Source: Euborellia annulipes (taxonomy: Eukaryota; Arthropoda; Insecta; Dermaptera; Anisolabididae). Taken from it: a DNA stretch of 64,000 bases. Position 1 is the stretch's first letter; each line of letters starts with the position of its first letter. Shown one piece after another: positions 1 through 10,460 of this stretch. The stretch lies in the NCBI GenBank assembly GCA_023213315.1, contig JAKCPI010005363.1, forward strand, positions 1-64,000, in the 5' to 3' direction. The notes under the pieces were generated by a model. That model made no database searches, was not told the DNA's origin, and was given only the letters and a program-made list of their open reading frames with translations. The position numbers and the translations under genes are program-made.

Positions 1-1334
1 CTATATTTTTGTTTGAAAAAGTGCGTTTTATAAATAAAAGAAATAATATAGGCCTACATATAAGCAATTTTTTAATAAAGCTTTTTTTTCTTTGAAAGGG
101 CCGAGTCCCTCTGGGCTCGGGTAAAAACGGAAAAATTTGGATTAAAAAAATGGAAAATTTGTTTTTTTTTTTATTCGGTTTTTTAAAAATATTTTTGTGT
201 ATGGGGAGGGGAGTATTTAAAAATGAATTCGCCCCCCCCCCATCGAAAAAATTTTTATTATCGCCCCTGTTTTTGAGATAATTGTTTTTTTTTTTTTTTA
301 GAATATAGGAGAAAGTCGAGTGGAATGAACTCCTGATTTATTTAACCCTCAAAATTTGGTGAATACACGCAATTACACCTCTGCCTTGATCGAGTGAAAA
401 TAGTCTCACTCTATTGTTGTACTCCGCAGGCTCCTAATGTCTCAATTTCTCGACCCCATGAAAGGATATTCTCAATTAAAATTAATAAAACAAAATTAAC
501 CATTAGGTTTTTCTTTTTTCAAGTTTTTTTTTTTTTAAATTTATAATTTTTTCTAAATTTCCTTCTCTTCTTCCCTTCAAGAGTTTTCATTCTCCCACAT
601 GTTGTTGACAAAAGAATTTGAAAAATTAAAATTTTGAAATTTTTTTTTACCTTTTGAAGACTTTTGTTTAATTTGAATTTTTAATTTATTTTTAAATTTA
701 TTTTAACTTACACCATCGGTCGAAGGGTCCACTCTTTTGCTCTTATTTAAAAAAAAAACTCTGTCTGTGCCTATGAACAAATCTAAAAAAGGAAATGCTC
801 TCTTGTCAAACACTATTGCGACGGTTTGATAACTGATTGTTTTTTTTTATAGATCTAATTATTTACCGCTATTATATTTTTTTTCCCTTGATTAATTCAA
901 ATTTTACAAATTTGGCAACCTAAATGCGAGAGAGAGAGAGAGAAAACTTGAATGGATACCAAATAGAAAATGATATCGAGTAGTGGCCCCAAGGTCAATG
1001 AATGGCATCAGGAGGTGTGCACTTTCCTACGGACGTGTGGGTGAAGAAGGAGAGAGATTTGGATGTGAACCTGATCAGGCATTTAGCCAACAAGAGGAGG
1101 AGGAGGAGGAGGAAGAGGAGGACAATGCACTCACTCACTCAATGATTGATTTACTTTTAATAAAATATTTCGTCTTTATGTGCTTTTGTTTCAGTAGTCT
1201 ATATAAACTTTAAACGATACTTATTATTGGAATCAAGGTACATTTGAATTTTATATTAATTCAATAGAATTTTCTTTCTTTTGGCCTTCATCAGAATATC
1301 GAATAATGAAAACAAATACCGACATTGAATGGAA
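1..1334. other. AT-rich intergenic stretch
   Basis: Poly-A/T and C runs, a GA tract (927-943) and a GAGGAGGAG run (1093-1121). No gene or family recognised. Confidence 0.6.
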
Positions 1335-1845
1335 AATAAAAAAATCTGGTGTGACTGTTCGCACCAGATTTTTTGTGTCGACATATATTTAGTTTCATTT
1401 ATATTTTGTTACCATGGCAACCTATCTATTCTATGAGGTACGTACAAGAGTAAATTGTGCTTTAAACAATTTTGAGGACGAAATGAGAATATACATTTTA
1501 AAAAGCATCTAAAAAATAATTGATTTTTGAATTTTAATCAAAATCGTTAGAACAAATTTTGTGAAAATCGAAAAAAAACTGAAAAAGTACTGCACATCAG
1601 TAAAGTACCAGTCCCGTCTAACTTAAATTTAAAATTTCATCCTCATAGCTCAATTCCTTCATGCTTAAAATAGAACACAGACACACAGACAAAGACCATG
1701 TCGCAAAAACCAGCACTTTTTTTGGATTCAGGGGACCTCAAAACGTATATATCCATAAAAATCTCGACATCGAATTTTTGACATGAATCCAATACTTTCT
1801 CTCTCTATATATTAACATATATAGAGGTAAGAGAAAGTAAAAATG
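1335..1845 (-). mobile_element. Element B copy
   Basis: B is a non-coding element of about 660 bp. Order: hairpin 1 (ACTTTCTCTTACC ... GGTAAGAGAAAGT), GATTTTGATGGATATACACG, TTTTGAGGTCCCCTGAATCC, GACATGGTCTGTCTGTGTG, AAGTACTAGTACTTTACTGA, TTTTTTAGATGCTCTTTAAA, GGTTGCCATGGTAACAAAAT, then hairpin 2 (AATCTGGTGTGAC ... GTCACACCAGATT). This minus copy has a shortened hairpin 2 at 1345-1378. Confidence 0.75.
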
Positions 1846-1860
1846 CTTTGCGCTATACAT

Positions 1861-2386
1861 ACAGTCTTTTCGGCAACTTAGGCCATATAAGTCTTACGAT
1901 AACCGTTATTAATTAATAACTTTGTTGAGTTTAATGACAGTAGATATTTATTTATTTATTTATTTATTTATATGTGTAAAAATTCTCTTTAACAAATTAA
2001 TTTTCCATTTACAAAAAGAGAAGGGGAGGAGAGGAAGAGGAGGGGGGGGTTCCCCCCCCTCTCTTCCTTGAGCAAGGCCCCCAAAAAAAAACTTTTTTTT
2101 TTTTCAAAAAGACACCCACCCCCTCCCCACTTAGCTCCCTCTTGGCCATTTTAGAGATGGGGAGGGAGACCCGAATGTCTTCTAAATAAATTCTCAAAAA
2201 AAGATATAATCCTTCTCTTCTAGTTATTAATTAATATATCTTTTGGGGGTTCAGGCATTCTTATTTAAGCCATTTGGCATCCAAATGGCTTAAGTAAAAT
2301 CATCGGACTTCCTGGGGTCTGAGCCCGCGACTTTTGGTATACGAGGTTAGCACGCTAACCCCTACACCAAGCTCCCAGGGCTCGCC
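1861..2386 (-). mobile_element. SINE A copy, split by an insertion
   Basis: SINE A is a tRNA-derived element: head with A-box and B-box (GGGTTCGGACCCC), then GGCAGTCCGATGATTTTATT, a self-complementary ATTTGGATACCAAAT part, GGCCTAAGTTGCCGAAAAG, and a T(G)-rich and A-rich tail. Here the tail part is 1861-1917 and the head 2223-2386, on the minus strand. The head has diverged (GGTCTGAGCCC). Confidence 0.72.
1918..2222. mobile_element. 305-bp insertion flanked by 13-bp direct repeats
   Basis: Interrupts the SINE at 1861-2386. GTTATTAATTAAT occurs at 1905-1917 and again at 2223-2235, as expected of a target duplication. The insert has an ATTT run at one end and strand-asymmetric G/C runs. No protein or family recognised. 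Confidence 0.5.
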
Positions 2387-3194
2387 TTTTCTTAATTTTG
2401 AAAAGATTATTCCAATCCAGTGCCTGCTTGAGGATTTGTTTACATTCATTGAATATATAAATGCAAAGAATACAAGATTTCTCTATACATTTCCTATGGG
2501 AGAAATTCTAACTTTAGGAATTAATAACTCAAAAAGTTATAGGAATTTTGGGACCGCAGTATTTTTCCTGGACTCTTCATAATGTCCTCTATAAGACTAC
2601 AAAATATCGTTTCAAAATCCAAGGGGAAGTTGGTCAAACAGAGCGTGTCAGACGGATGGACGGACACACCGCTATTATATATAAAGAAGTTTTAGTTTGC
2701 GAAATTAATATTTTTTTATTTGTAAGGAAAATTATTCCCATTTCAATGATTTTGAATTCTTGAATTAAACCCCTCTGAAAAAGGACAGTTTTGGGTGCTT
2801 AGTTTGAATTTCATTCCAAACCATAAATCCTTCTTGTCTGGTGGATTTCGATTGGATTTAGGGATTAAAATCCAAAATGATCGCCCATCTCAGATTGGGA
2901 AATAAATTTTGCGTAATATTGTTTCTATAAAAAAAAAAATATTTAAGAATATTAAATTTATCTCTTAATAATATTCTCTATCATATTCGATTTCACATTA
3001 AATGTCATGAAGTTTTGAAGAATGTTCTTGCAAGAGTTATTTATACATTTTAAGTACAAGAGAGAGAGAGAGAGAGAATTCTCTCTCACTGCACGCATTT
3101 GAAATCACGCAAAGCCTAAAGAGCGATTAAACAGGTGATTGAAAAAAAAAGCAAAAAACGACCGAATACCAAATATTTTTGACCAAAATAAACC
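2387..3194. other. Intergenic, unrecognised
   Basis: 2395-2660 resembles sequence next to other SINE A copies (CAGTGCCTGCTTGAGGATTT also at 10492 and, as TTTAGTGCCTGCTTTAGG, at about 15423), so it is a further unnamed repeat. The rest is plain AT-rich. Confidence 0.55.
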
Positions 3195-3816
3195 TTAAGG
3201 GGGATTCAGGAGCGACGTCTAAACGTACTTTAAAAAAAACTAGACTACAGTATTATAAGAAATTTTTCGATGCGGTTTTATTTAAATGAATTAAATTCTT
3301 AAGAGATTATTGGGACATCGAGCTATAATTTGTTTTAATGACTATTAAAAAATTATCGTAATTAATTTTTTTGTTATCATGCAAATACAAAAAAACAATC
3401 TGCCCCAATAATCTTTAATTTTTTTTAAATTTAAAAATGAATTTATTGTTATTATTAATCACATATTAATTAAGAAATTTTTAAAATAAGCTTAGATGAT
3501 TTATTTAAAAATCAACTGTCAAATTAGTTCAGCCTTCTTGCAATAGATGGCAGGCTAGTCTAACAGACGATATAGTATTATAGCCTATATTTATATATTT
3601 TTATGCTTTTATAAATGATACATAATATATAATAACATTTAATTGTTAAAAGATCAAATAAAATCAACCAAATGCATTAAATATTATTAGCTACCATGCT
3701 GACATCTCTTGGCAAATTTTGGAATTACTTGATTTTTTGGGCATACTTTTTATGACACACAACGCCATCTTATCGGGAAAAACATGGGTAACCACTTCGC
3801 TCGCGTAGCCCCTTAA
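3195..3816 (-). mobile_element. Element D, full copy, TTAA-bounded
   Basis: 622 bp. Ends are TTAAGGGGCTACG and TTAAGGGGGATTCAGGAGCG, an imperfect TIR sharing GGAGCGA. Interior AT-rich, including CAAGAGATGTCA, ATAACAAAAAAATTAAT and similar blocks. No coding frame. Matches 46617-47243 over its length. Confidence 0.8.
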
Positions 3817-4494
3817 GAATAATTTCTAATCAGATGTTAATTGAAATTTTATTTTCTATTACGTCATAGAAATAAAACAATAATTTCCTGTTATTCAATT
3901 TTATATTTAGCAATGATGGTTGGGTAGCATCCAGGTGAGAGAGGAGAGATTATCTCTTTAGACGGAACCTCCCAAGATGATTTCTTATTCTTATTTTTAT
4001 GACATAATAATAATCAAAAATGAAGAACTCAACTGAAACGCTCAAGATTAGACAGAAGCCCAAGGAATAAAATCTCCTGAGTAGAAAATAACATCTCAAT
4101 TAATTTTAAATTAGTATTCAGTGTAAATTTTTCACCCTCACCTTTTTGAAAAAAAAAAAAATCAAATATTAAATTTGACCCTGTCCCAAAAACATTTCTA
4201 AGTATGCTAATATTTTAAATACTAAAGAGGTTAGAGGATTCGTTATTTATTTATTATTATAAAAGATATAATTAATATCAATCAAAGAAAGTTTCGACAT
4301 TCGCCCTCTTCTTTGTTATATATTACGTGTTACGTCCCAAAGATCATTCGTAAAGTATTAGTACTATTTAGCTGATTCCATTGAAATTCGCTAGAGATAG
4401 GTGTACTTAGCCTAAGTATAAAATATTTTAAAATTAAATATACAAATTAAACACTAGGTTATTTGTTTCAAAGGTTTTATTAATTAAAAATTAA

Positions 4495-4538
4495 CACTTA
4501 ATACGTATTTCGACAATTTCTTGTCATCATCAGAAGTA
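4495..4538 (-). ncRNA. Hammerhead motif, mirror copy
   Basis: Inverted copy of the motif at 4588-4631: core CTGATGA at 4533-4527, the same stem II and GAAA, and stem I closing with one G-U pair (TACTT/AAGTG). The two face each other across about 50 bp. Confidence 0.75.
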
Positions 4539-4587
4539 GCATATATATAGTATATGCTGTATCTACTTTCATGTATTAGAATGTAAT

Positions 4588-4631
4588 CACTTCTGATGAT
4601 GACAAGAAATTGTCGAAATACGTATTAAGTG
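4588..4631 (+). ncRNA. Hammerhead ribozyme motif, complete fold
   Basis: All type-I elements are present and pair. Stem I is 4588-4592 with 4627-4631 (CACTT/AAGTG); core CTGATGA 4593-4599; stem II 4601-4605 with 4610-4614 (GACAA/TTGTC, GAAA loop); core GAAA 4615-4618; stem III TAC/GTA; cleavage predicted after U4626 (AUU). Minimal stem III hammerheads are known from Penelope-like elements and retrozymes. Not tested for activity. Confidence 0.8.
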
Positions 4632-4754
4632 TTAATTTTTAATTAATAAAACCTTTGAAACAAATAACCTAGTGTTTAATTTGTATATTTAATTTTAATT
4701 TACAAAATGTTTCAACGAGAACCAACGGTCGAAAGTTTAAATCTTATAAAATAT

Positions 4755-5697
4755 TTTTTTTTTTTTTTTAATGGGTGAATAAGGTCCGAAGACTCATTAT
4801 GACCAGTGAGTGGTCACATGCAGCCAGGAAGAATATAGTTTAAAAAAATAAATAAATAAATAAAGGAGAATCATAAAAGGGGAATCAGCTGCGGGAACTG
4901 AGCAGATGCCTGTTGAGATTAGACTTAAAAGTTTGAAGATTGTAGGTTTTGGGGAAGATAGACGCAGGGAGCTTGTTCCAATTACGAGAGGCCATGGGGA
5001 CAAAGGAAGATTGCAATTGACTAGTTCTGTTAGTCGTGAACTGAACAGCATAGGGGTGCTGGGACGATGCCTCTCTTGTGTTCCGTGTATATGTTGCATT
5101 GGGTGGGATAATTGATTTTAATTCGGCATGATAGTATGTACCTATTGAAGAGAGTGCAGACACGCTTCTTCTATGATCTAGTGACTGTAGGGATGCGGTG
5201 AGGGTAGAATCACCGATCAGCACGCATCTGTATGGCGTCTTTCGACGCCCCTCGCCAAAGGTAGGAACCATATTCAAGACACGGCCGAATTTGGGCTTTA
5301 TAGAGGGTTAGGAGTTGTTGGGAGGAAAAGTAACGCTTCGTTTTGAATAGGACCCAACCTTGCGGTAGATTTCCAGAGAAGAGATGTGGATGCTCCAGGT
5401 GAAATTGTCACTCCCAGAACAGAAAACAATGAACTCGAGACTATTATTGCTGTAAATAAAGGGAGTGCAAATCCTATTTTTTTGTCTAGAAATTAGACAA
5501 TATTGGGTTCTTTGGAAATTGAATTTTACTTGATTTAGGTTTCCCCATTCCTGCAAGAGACCAAGATCATCATTAATCGGCGAGACTGCCGACAGACGAC
5601 TCATGAAGGAGGATTCACCAGATGTGACTTTTGTGAGTGCAGGGTACTGTCATCAGCAAAGCAATGTATTGGTTTGGAGGTTACTCACATGAGGTCC
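4755..5697 (-). mobile_element. 5'-truncated LINE (CR1/jockey-like) reverse-transcriptase fossil
   Basis: Minus-strand remains of a non-LTR reverse transcriptase. The catalytic box reads CFADDSTLH (FADD codons at 5649-5660). Then come INDDLGLLQEWGN with VKFNFQRTQYCLIS, LLTLYKAQIRPCLEYGSYLW, and the typical C-terminal block LDHRRSVSALSS to NWNKLPASIFP and FKSNLNRHLL, ending near 4885. The reading frame breaks at about 5605 and about 5310, so it is dead. It is 5'-truncated at about 5697 against B-type repeat sequence and ends in a poly(A) tail (oligo-T on the + strand, 4756-4771). Confidence 0.88.
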
Positions 5698-5915
5698 TTA
5701 TTCTACATAAGGAATAAGGTGGGAGAGAGAAACATACAATTTGCGTTTTCGAGTAATTCCCTTAACCCAGATTCTTTGAAATTTTACTTGAAATTCATCC
5801 AATATATCATGAAAAAATCCTAAATTCCTCGAAGTATTGATATCGCAAGCATCTTGAGGAGTTTTAATGAAATCAGCCAAAGAATACTAGTACTTTACTG
5901 ATGTACTCTTTTAGT
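5698..5915. repeat. Element B-type fragment
   Basis: AATCAGCCAAAGAATACTAG and TACTTTACTGATGTACTC match B. The part 5700-5830 resembles the block at 31230-31330 (TTCGAGTAATTCCCTTAACC). Confidence 0.5.
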
Positions 5916-6660
5916 TTTTTTTTTTTTTTTTTTTTTTTATTTTCTCAAAATTACCCCTATTGATTTTGAAACATATCACCTAGTGTTTTGGATTAAATTT
6001 TTTGTCTTCATCTAAAAACATTCAATCATAAAGTTTTTCCACTTCTTTATTTTTCATAGTTCAACAATAAATTTAAATAATTCTCATAGAAGAGACAAGT
6101 GCAGAATTCTCGAACAGTATGTTAGCAAAAGAATCAAAAAATTCGATTTTAGAGAGTAAAAATTCGCAGACCAATCAAAAAACAAACTTGTTCACCTTAT
6201 AATAATAATAATAATGACTTTCATTTTATATTATTATTGATCAAATTTGAAATAAATCCAAGTCATTTGAGAGAGGTCTTGGAATGAGGAAGCCGGGGAG
6301 GGGGGGGGGTGCTTTGCATTTGGGTGTGGTTTTTTTTTTGTTTAGTTGTTCTTTTAAGAAATAAGATTCGCACCTGCGTTTTTTTTTTATAATTTTGCCT
6401 CAGGGTTCCAAGTTCTGGTTTTAGGAATTGATTAATAACAAATTTCTTAAGTGCAACGCAAATTTGAATTATTTTTATTTTTAACACGCTTTTCTGTTGC
6501 AGAAACTATTTATTACAATTGATTGTTGAGTGAATGTCTCTATCGGTTTTTGTTTCTTGGGGAATCCCCATTCCAAGAGCACTTGGCATTGTTTAAAGCA
6601 TTTGATCTTTAAATGATAGTTAATGTTTTAATTAAATGAAATAATAAAATGTATCTATAG
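5916..6660. other. AT-rich intergenic stretch
   Basis: Long T-run at 5914-5939, G-run at 6300-6310. Nothing recognised. Confidence 0.55.
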
Positions 6661-6691
6661 ATTTTTCTTTATATACTTATTCAATTTACAC

Positions 6692-6732
6692 AACTGACGT
6701 TTCGGTTCCTTGTTTGAAACATCTTCAGAGCC
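6692..6732 (-). ncRNA. Hammerhead motif, single
   Basis: CTGAAGA at 6728-6722, then a weak stem II, GAAA and CGTC before the cleavage point; stem I of four pairs including G-U (GGCT/AGTT). Lies alone, with no mirror copy nearby. Confidence 0.5.
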
Positions 6733-6987
6733 AGCAAAAAGTTTTTATGAATGTGCCATAGTGGATAAATTATAAATTTACATAGTTCTGACGATATTAA
6801 AATTTCGGTCAACGTATTGCTATAAAAAAGGCCCATGAATATTTATCGAGAACCACAATTTCCTCAACATCCCCTGGACCAAACATTTTAAAATTAAATA
6901 AAAATATTTAGTGGCTGGAAATATATTGAGGAAGGATGTGTAAATGCAGGCAGCCAGAAATAAAAACGCTCTCAATTCCCTTTGAAT

Positions 6988-7032
6988 GTCCAGACGTTTC
7001 GGGCAAAATTTATTCGCCCATCCTCAGTGAAC
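6988..7032 (-). ncRNA. Hammerhead motif, left member of pair
   Basis: CTGAGGA core (position 7 may be any base in hammerheads), stem II GGGCGAA/TTTGCCC (with one G-U), GAAA, minimal C-G stem III, predicted cleavage after CGTC, and stem I GTTCA/TGGAC. Confidence 0.72.
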
Positions 7033-7190
7033 AGACATTACTTGATTGTATCTCGACTATGAAAATATCAAAAAGTTTTAATAACAAAAAACTCATTTAT
7101 CATCATATTGTTACATTAAATAGAATACGTAGTAGGACCTAACAACAACTATGTATACCAAAGGAGACTTTACTCTCTCCCACTAGAATA

Positions 7191-7235
7191 GTTCACTGAG
7201 GATGGGCGAATAAATTTTGCCCGAAACGTCTGGAC
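7191..7235 (+). ncRNA. Hammerhead motif, right member of pair
   Basis: Same motif as 6988-7032 in opposite orientation: stem I 7191-7195 with 7231-7235, CTGAGGA 7196-7202, GAAA 7223-7226, cleavage predicted after C7230. Downstream comes the tail shared with other units, TTTTTATTTCTGGCTGC. Confidence 0.75.
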
Positions 7236-7500
7236 ATTCAAAGGGAATTGAGAGCGTTTTTATTTCTGGCTGCCTGCATTTACATATCCTTCCTCATTTT
7301 AAAATTTAGTTTTAAAAAGAAAATCTCAAGAAAATGGGAAAATATAGATATTGACTTCCCCCCCCCCCAACTCCATCCTATCAATTTCTCTGTATTCATA
7401 TGAATTCCTTGTCCGAAAAGTCTGAGCACTCTTCTCTTGGATCGTAGGGTGTTGTGTGTCTTAAAAATTAAGCAAAAAAAAAAAAAACACCTATTACGAA

Positions 7501-8271
7501 AATTTGCCAAGAGATGTCAGAATGGTAGCTAATAATCTAATTCATTTGGTTGATTTTCTTTGATCTTTTAACAATGAATACTTTATAAATGTTATTATAT
7601 ATTATTTATCATTTACAGGGCCGGCTCTCTTGGCCCGATGCAGAACAGTAATTGACGCCTTACAACCAGGGGCGTATATAGAAATCTTTTTCGGGGAGGG
7701 GGGGGCGCCTGAACTCAAAAATTTTTCTGCGGAAATTTTTTTTTTAAAGGAACAAAATTTTTGCCGCCTTCAAAAGGCTTTTCCCGTAGGCTATGGCGCC
7801 CTTATACGAAAGCGACGCATCCTGTGCTTACACGTAGAGCCGGCCCTGTTCATTTATAAAAGCATAAAAATATAGGCTAATAGGGGATCTGATAATACCT
7901 GCTGTTAGACTAGCCTGCCATCTTTTGCATGAGTGCTGAACTACTTGACAGTTAATTTTTAAATAAACCATCTAAACTTACTTAAAATTTTTAATTTAAA
8001 TTAATATGTGATTAATAATAACAATAAATTAATTTTTAAATTAAAAAAAAATTTTTTAAATTATTGTAACAGTTTGTTTTTCAGTATTTACTTGATAACA
8101 AAAAAATTAATTTTCATAATTTTTTAATCAGTCATTAAAAAAATTATAACTCTCTGTCCCAATAATCCCTTATGAATTTAAATCATTAAAAAAAAAAAAA
8201 CTGCATTGAAAAATCCTTTATAAGTCTAGTATTTTTCTTTTTTTAAGTATGTTTAGACCGCCCCTCGTTAA
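7501..8271 (+). mobile_element. Element D, left-truncated, carrying a hAT-like MITE
   Basis: Starts at GCCAAGAGATGTCAG, lacks the first about 115 bp, and ends at GTTAA (8268-8271). Split at 7608-7856 by the MITE below. Confidence 0.78.
7616..7848. mobile_element. hAT-like MITE with 8-bp duplication, inside element D
   Basis: 233 bp, TIRs CAGGGCCGGCTCT/AGAGCCGGCCCTG. Duplication ATCATTTA (7608-7615) and TTCATTTA (7849-7856, one change). The empty target ATCATTTA is visible in the other D copies. Confidence 0.88.
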
Positions 8272-8699
8272 ATTATAATTTTTATAACAAATTCCTCCAC
8301 TCTCTCAAATTATATTCGTTTATATACACACACCTTCCTGCTCTATAATTCGGTCAAACAAACAAAAAAAAAAAAGACAAGTTATATAAAGAAAACTAAA
8401 ATCTCATCCCGATTTATTGTTATCTTCTTTTAGTTACATAATTCAACAAAAAAAAATTTAATTCTCTTGTTTTCTATTTGTGTGTGCGCGCGCGCCAGTG
8501 AGAGAGAGAGAGAGAGAGAAACTTCCTGATGGCGGCGTATTATTATTAAATGCCAATGCAATCATCATCCAAGTGACAAGTTGCTGCAGGGATGATGATG
8601 TTCCGTCAGTCAGTCATTCAGCTTCTGGAGAAAGTGCTTTGCTTGCTTGCATCTTTGTTTGTCTTATCTCCCCCCCCCCCTCGCCCCCTTCTTCTCAGT

Positions 8700-8701
<2 letters not shown>

Positions 8702-8769
<68 letters not shown>
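8702..8769 (+). repeat. (GT)n microsatellite, 34 units
   Basis: Uninterrupted TG/GT tract. GA tracts at 8498-8519 and a C-run at 8671-8680 lie nearby. Confidence 0.97.
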
Positions 8770-8771
<2 letters not shown>

Positions 8772-9035
8772 TGTACGAGTTTCAAGGTGACTTTAGAGGT
8801 GCAAGAGATGCGATGACTTGGTTGGAATGCAGACAGATCTCTTAAAATGCACAACGGATACTTTCTTTCTTCTCCGGAGCTGACTGACCCTCATCAACTT
8901 AATTTTGAAAAATAAAAGTTTACAGCGTCCTGAATGTGTGTGAAAATTTAATTTGATGTAAAGGAAATAAATGTTTCGATGGGTAATGCTAAGAGATGGC
9001 GTTAAGATCTCGACTCTCGACTGTTCACGCCTGTT

Positions 9036-9540
9036 TTTACTTTCTCTTACCCCTCTATATATGTTAATATATATAGAGAGAAAGTATTGGATTCATGTCA
9101 AAAATTCGATGTCGAGATTTTGATGGATCTTCACGTTTTGAGGTCCCCTGAATCCAAACAAGTGGTTTTCGCGACATGGTCTGTCTGTCTGTGTGTGTGT
9201 TCAATTTAAAACATGAAGGAATTGAGTTAGAAGGTTGAAATTTTATATTTAAGTTAGGCACCTTCCAGGAGCGTGAAAATAAGCTTTTAAACAAATTCGG
9301 CCAAAGAGTACTAGTACTTTACTGATTTACTTTTTCAGTTTTTTTTTTTTAGATTTTCTAAAAATTCACTCTAACGATTTTGATTAAAATTCATAAATCA
9401 ACTATTTTTTAGATGCTCTTTAAAATGTATAATCTCAGTTTGCCATTGAACTTCTGAAGACCACTTTACTCTTGTACTTCAAAGGAAAGATTGGAGAAAT
9501 GATTGCCATGGTCTCAGATTAGCTACCGTATATATATAAT
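9036..9540 (+). mobile_element. Element B copy, hairpin 2 lost
   Basis: Hairpin 1 at 9038-9087, all middle blocks in order, ending after GATTGCCATGG. Confidence 0.75.
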
Positions 9541-9572
9541 CTTTTTCAATTCTTTTGTGAATATCTCTTGTA

Positions 9573-9961
9573 TTAAGGTGCGCGTCTCGGGGTGCTAATT
9601 TTGGGACTTTCCAGCGGCCACAATTTTGAAGCTATCGACCTCAATTGTTTTTTAATTAAAGCTATTTAAAATATCTACAAATAATAGAAGCCCTTTTTTT
9701 GATTTTCGAAAAAAAAAAAAAATTTTTAGATTAATCGCATTAAATAAAAAATATTAAAAAAAGGAGCTCTATAAGTCGTAGATAATTAAATTAGTAATCA
9801 TTGTGTTAAAGAATAATTAATCTTTTGTCTTTAATTAATTAGCTGGAAGGTCTAGAATGAAATGAAATTTGTGCCTTGTATTCCAATGGGGAACACTAAC
9901 GCCATCTCCTGCCGTCTCGAGTCAATCGTGTTTTAACGGTTTTTCGAGACGCGCACCTTAA
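9573..9961. mobile_element. TTAA-flanked MITE (piggyBac-like ends)
   Basis: 389 bp from TTAA to TTAA with 17-bp perfect TIR TTAAGGTGCGCGTCTCG. Non-coding. TTAA targets are typical of piggyBac; the assignment rests on that alone. Confidence 0.8.
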
Positions 9962-10218
9962 ATGAAACGTATTCTAATGGTTTTTTTGAAAATATAAAAA
10001 TAATTTGATAAAATTTGAAGAAAAATAAGTTGTTGACTTATGCCCTTTCCAAAATAAATAAGGTTTAATTACCAAAAAATTAACAAAAGAGTTGTTTCAA
10101 ATAGCTTTATTTCTCAAGAATTAGTACAAAAGTATCACAACATTAAAAAAAGAACAATAACAATAAGTTATCGCAACAATATTAAGTTTGAACCAAAATT
10201 TTTTTAAATTTTTTTTTA

Positions 10219-10460
10219 AACATTCACACTTTTTTCTCATTCACACACACATTCACACAGTCCTTTCGGCAACTTAAACCATTTAAGACTTTTAACGATA
10301 CTCGTATGTTTAATATACCTATTGGAGGTCCAGGCATTTCTATTTAAGCCATTTCGTATCCAAATGGCTTAAATAAAATCATCGGACTGCCTGGGTCCGA
10401 ACCCGCGACGTTCGGTATAGAAGGTAGGCACCCTACCAACTACACCAAGCCCTGAGGGCA
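10219..10460 (-). mobile_element. SINE A copy
   Basis: Minus-strand copy with full head (ACCGAACGTCGCGGGTTCGG), the ATTT palindrome, the GTGTGTGAATGTG tail and an A-run. Nearly complete. Confidence 0.82.

Larger units (their letters stand above)
4428..4703. repeat. Palindromic unit carrying two hammerheads
   Basis: Inverted repeat with arms of about 110 bp (4428-4540 and 4587-4703) around an AT-rich spacer. The arms are nearly identical, ending outward in the complementary pair of ATATACAAATTAAACAC. The unit carries one hammerhead per arm and no coding capacity. Confidence 0.85.
6922..7301. repeat. Palindromic hammerhead unit
   Basis: Inverted repeat with arms of about 112 bp (6922-7033 and 7190-7301) and a spacer of about 156 bp. 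Outer ends carry the complement of TTTTTATTTCTGGCTGC and a GCATTTACATATCCTTCC tail. No open frame of note. Confidence 0.85.

Noticed and set aside
4885..5115. Plus-strand frame over the LINE region
   Set aside because: The minus strand encodes the reverse-transcriptase C-terminus; the plus frame is its shadow.
8480..8854. Overlapping open frames on both strands over a TG repeat
   Set aside because: They are driven by the (GT)n microsatellite and C-runs (poly Val-Cys, poly Thr-His); no splice context or domain.
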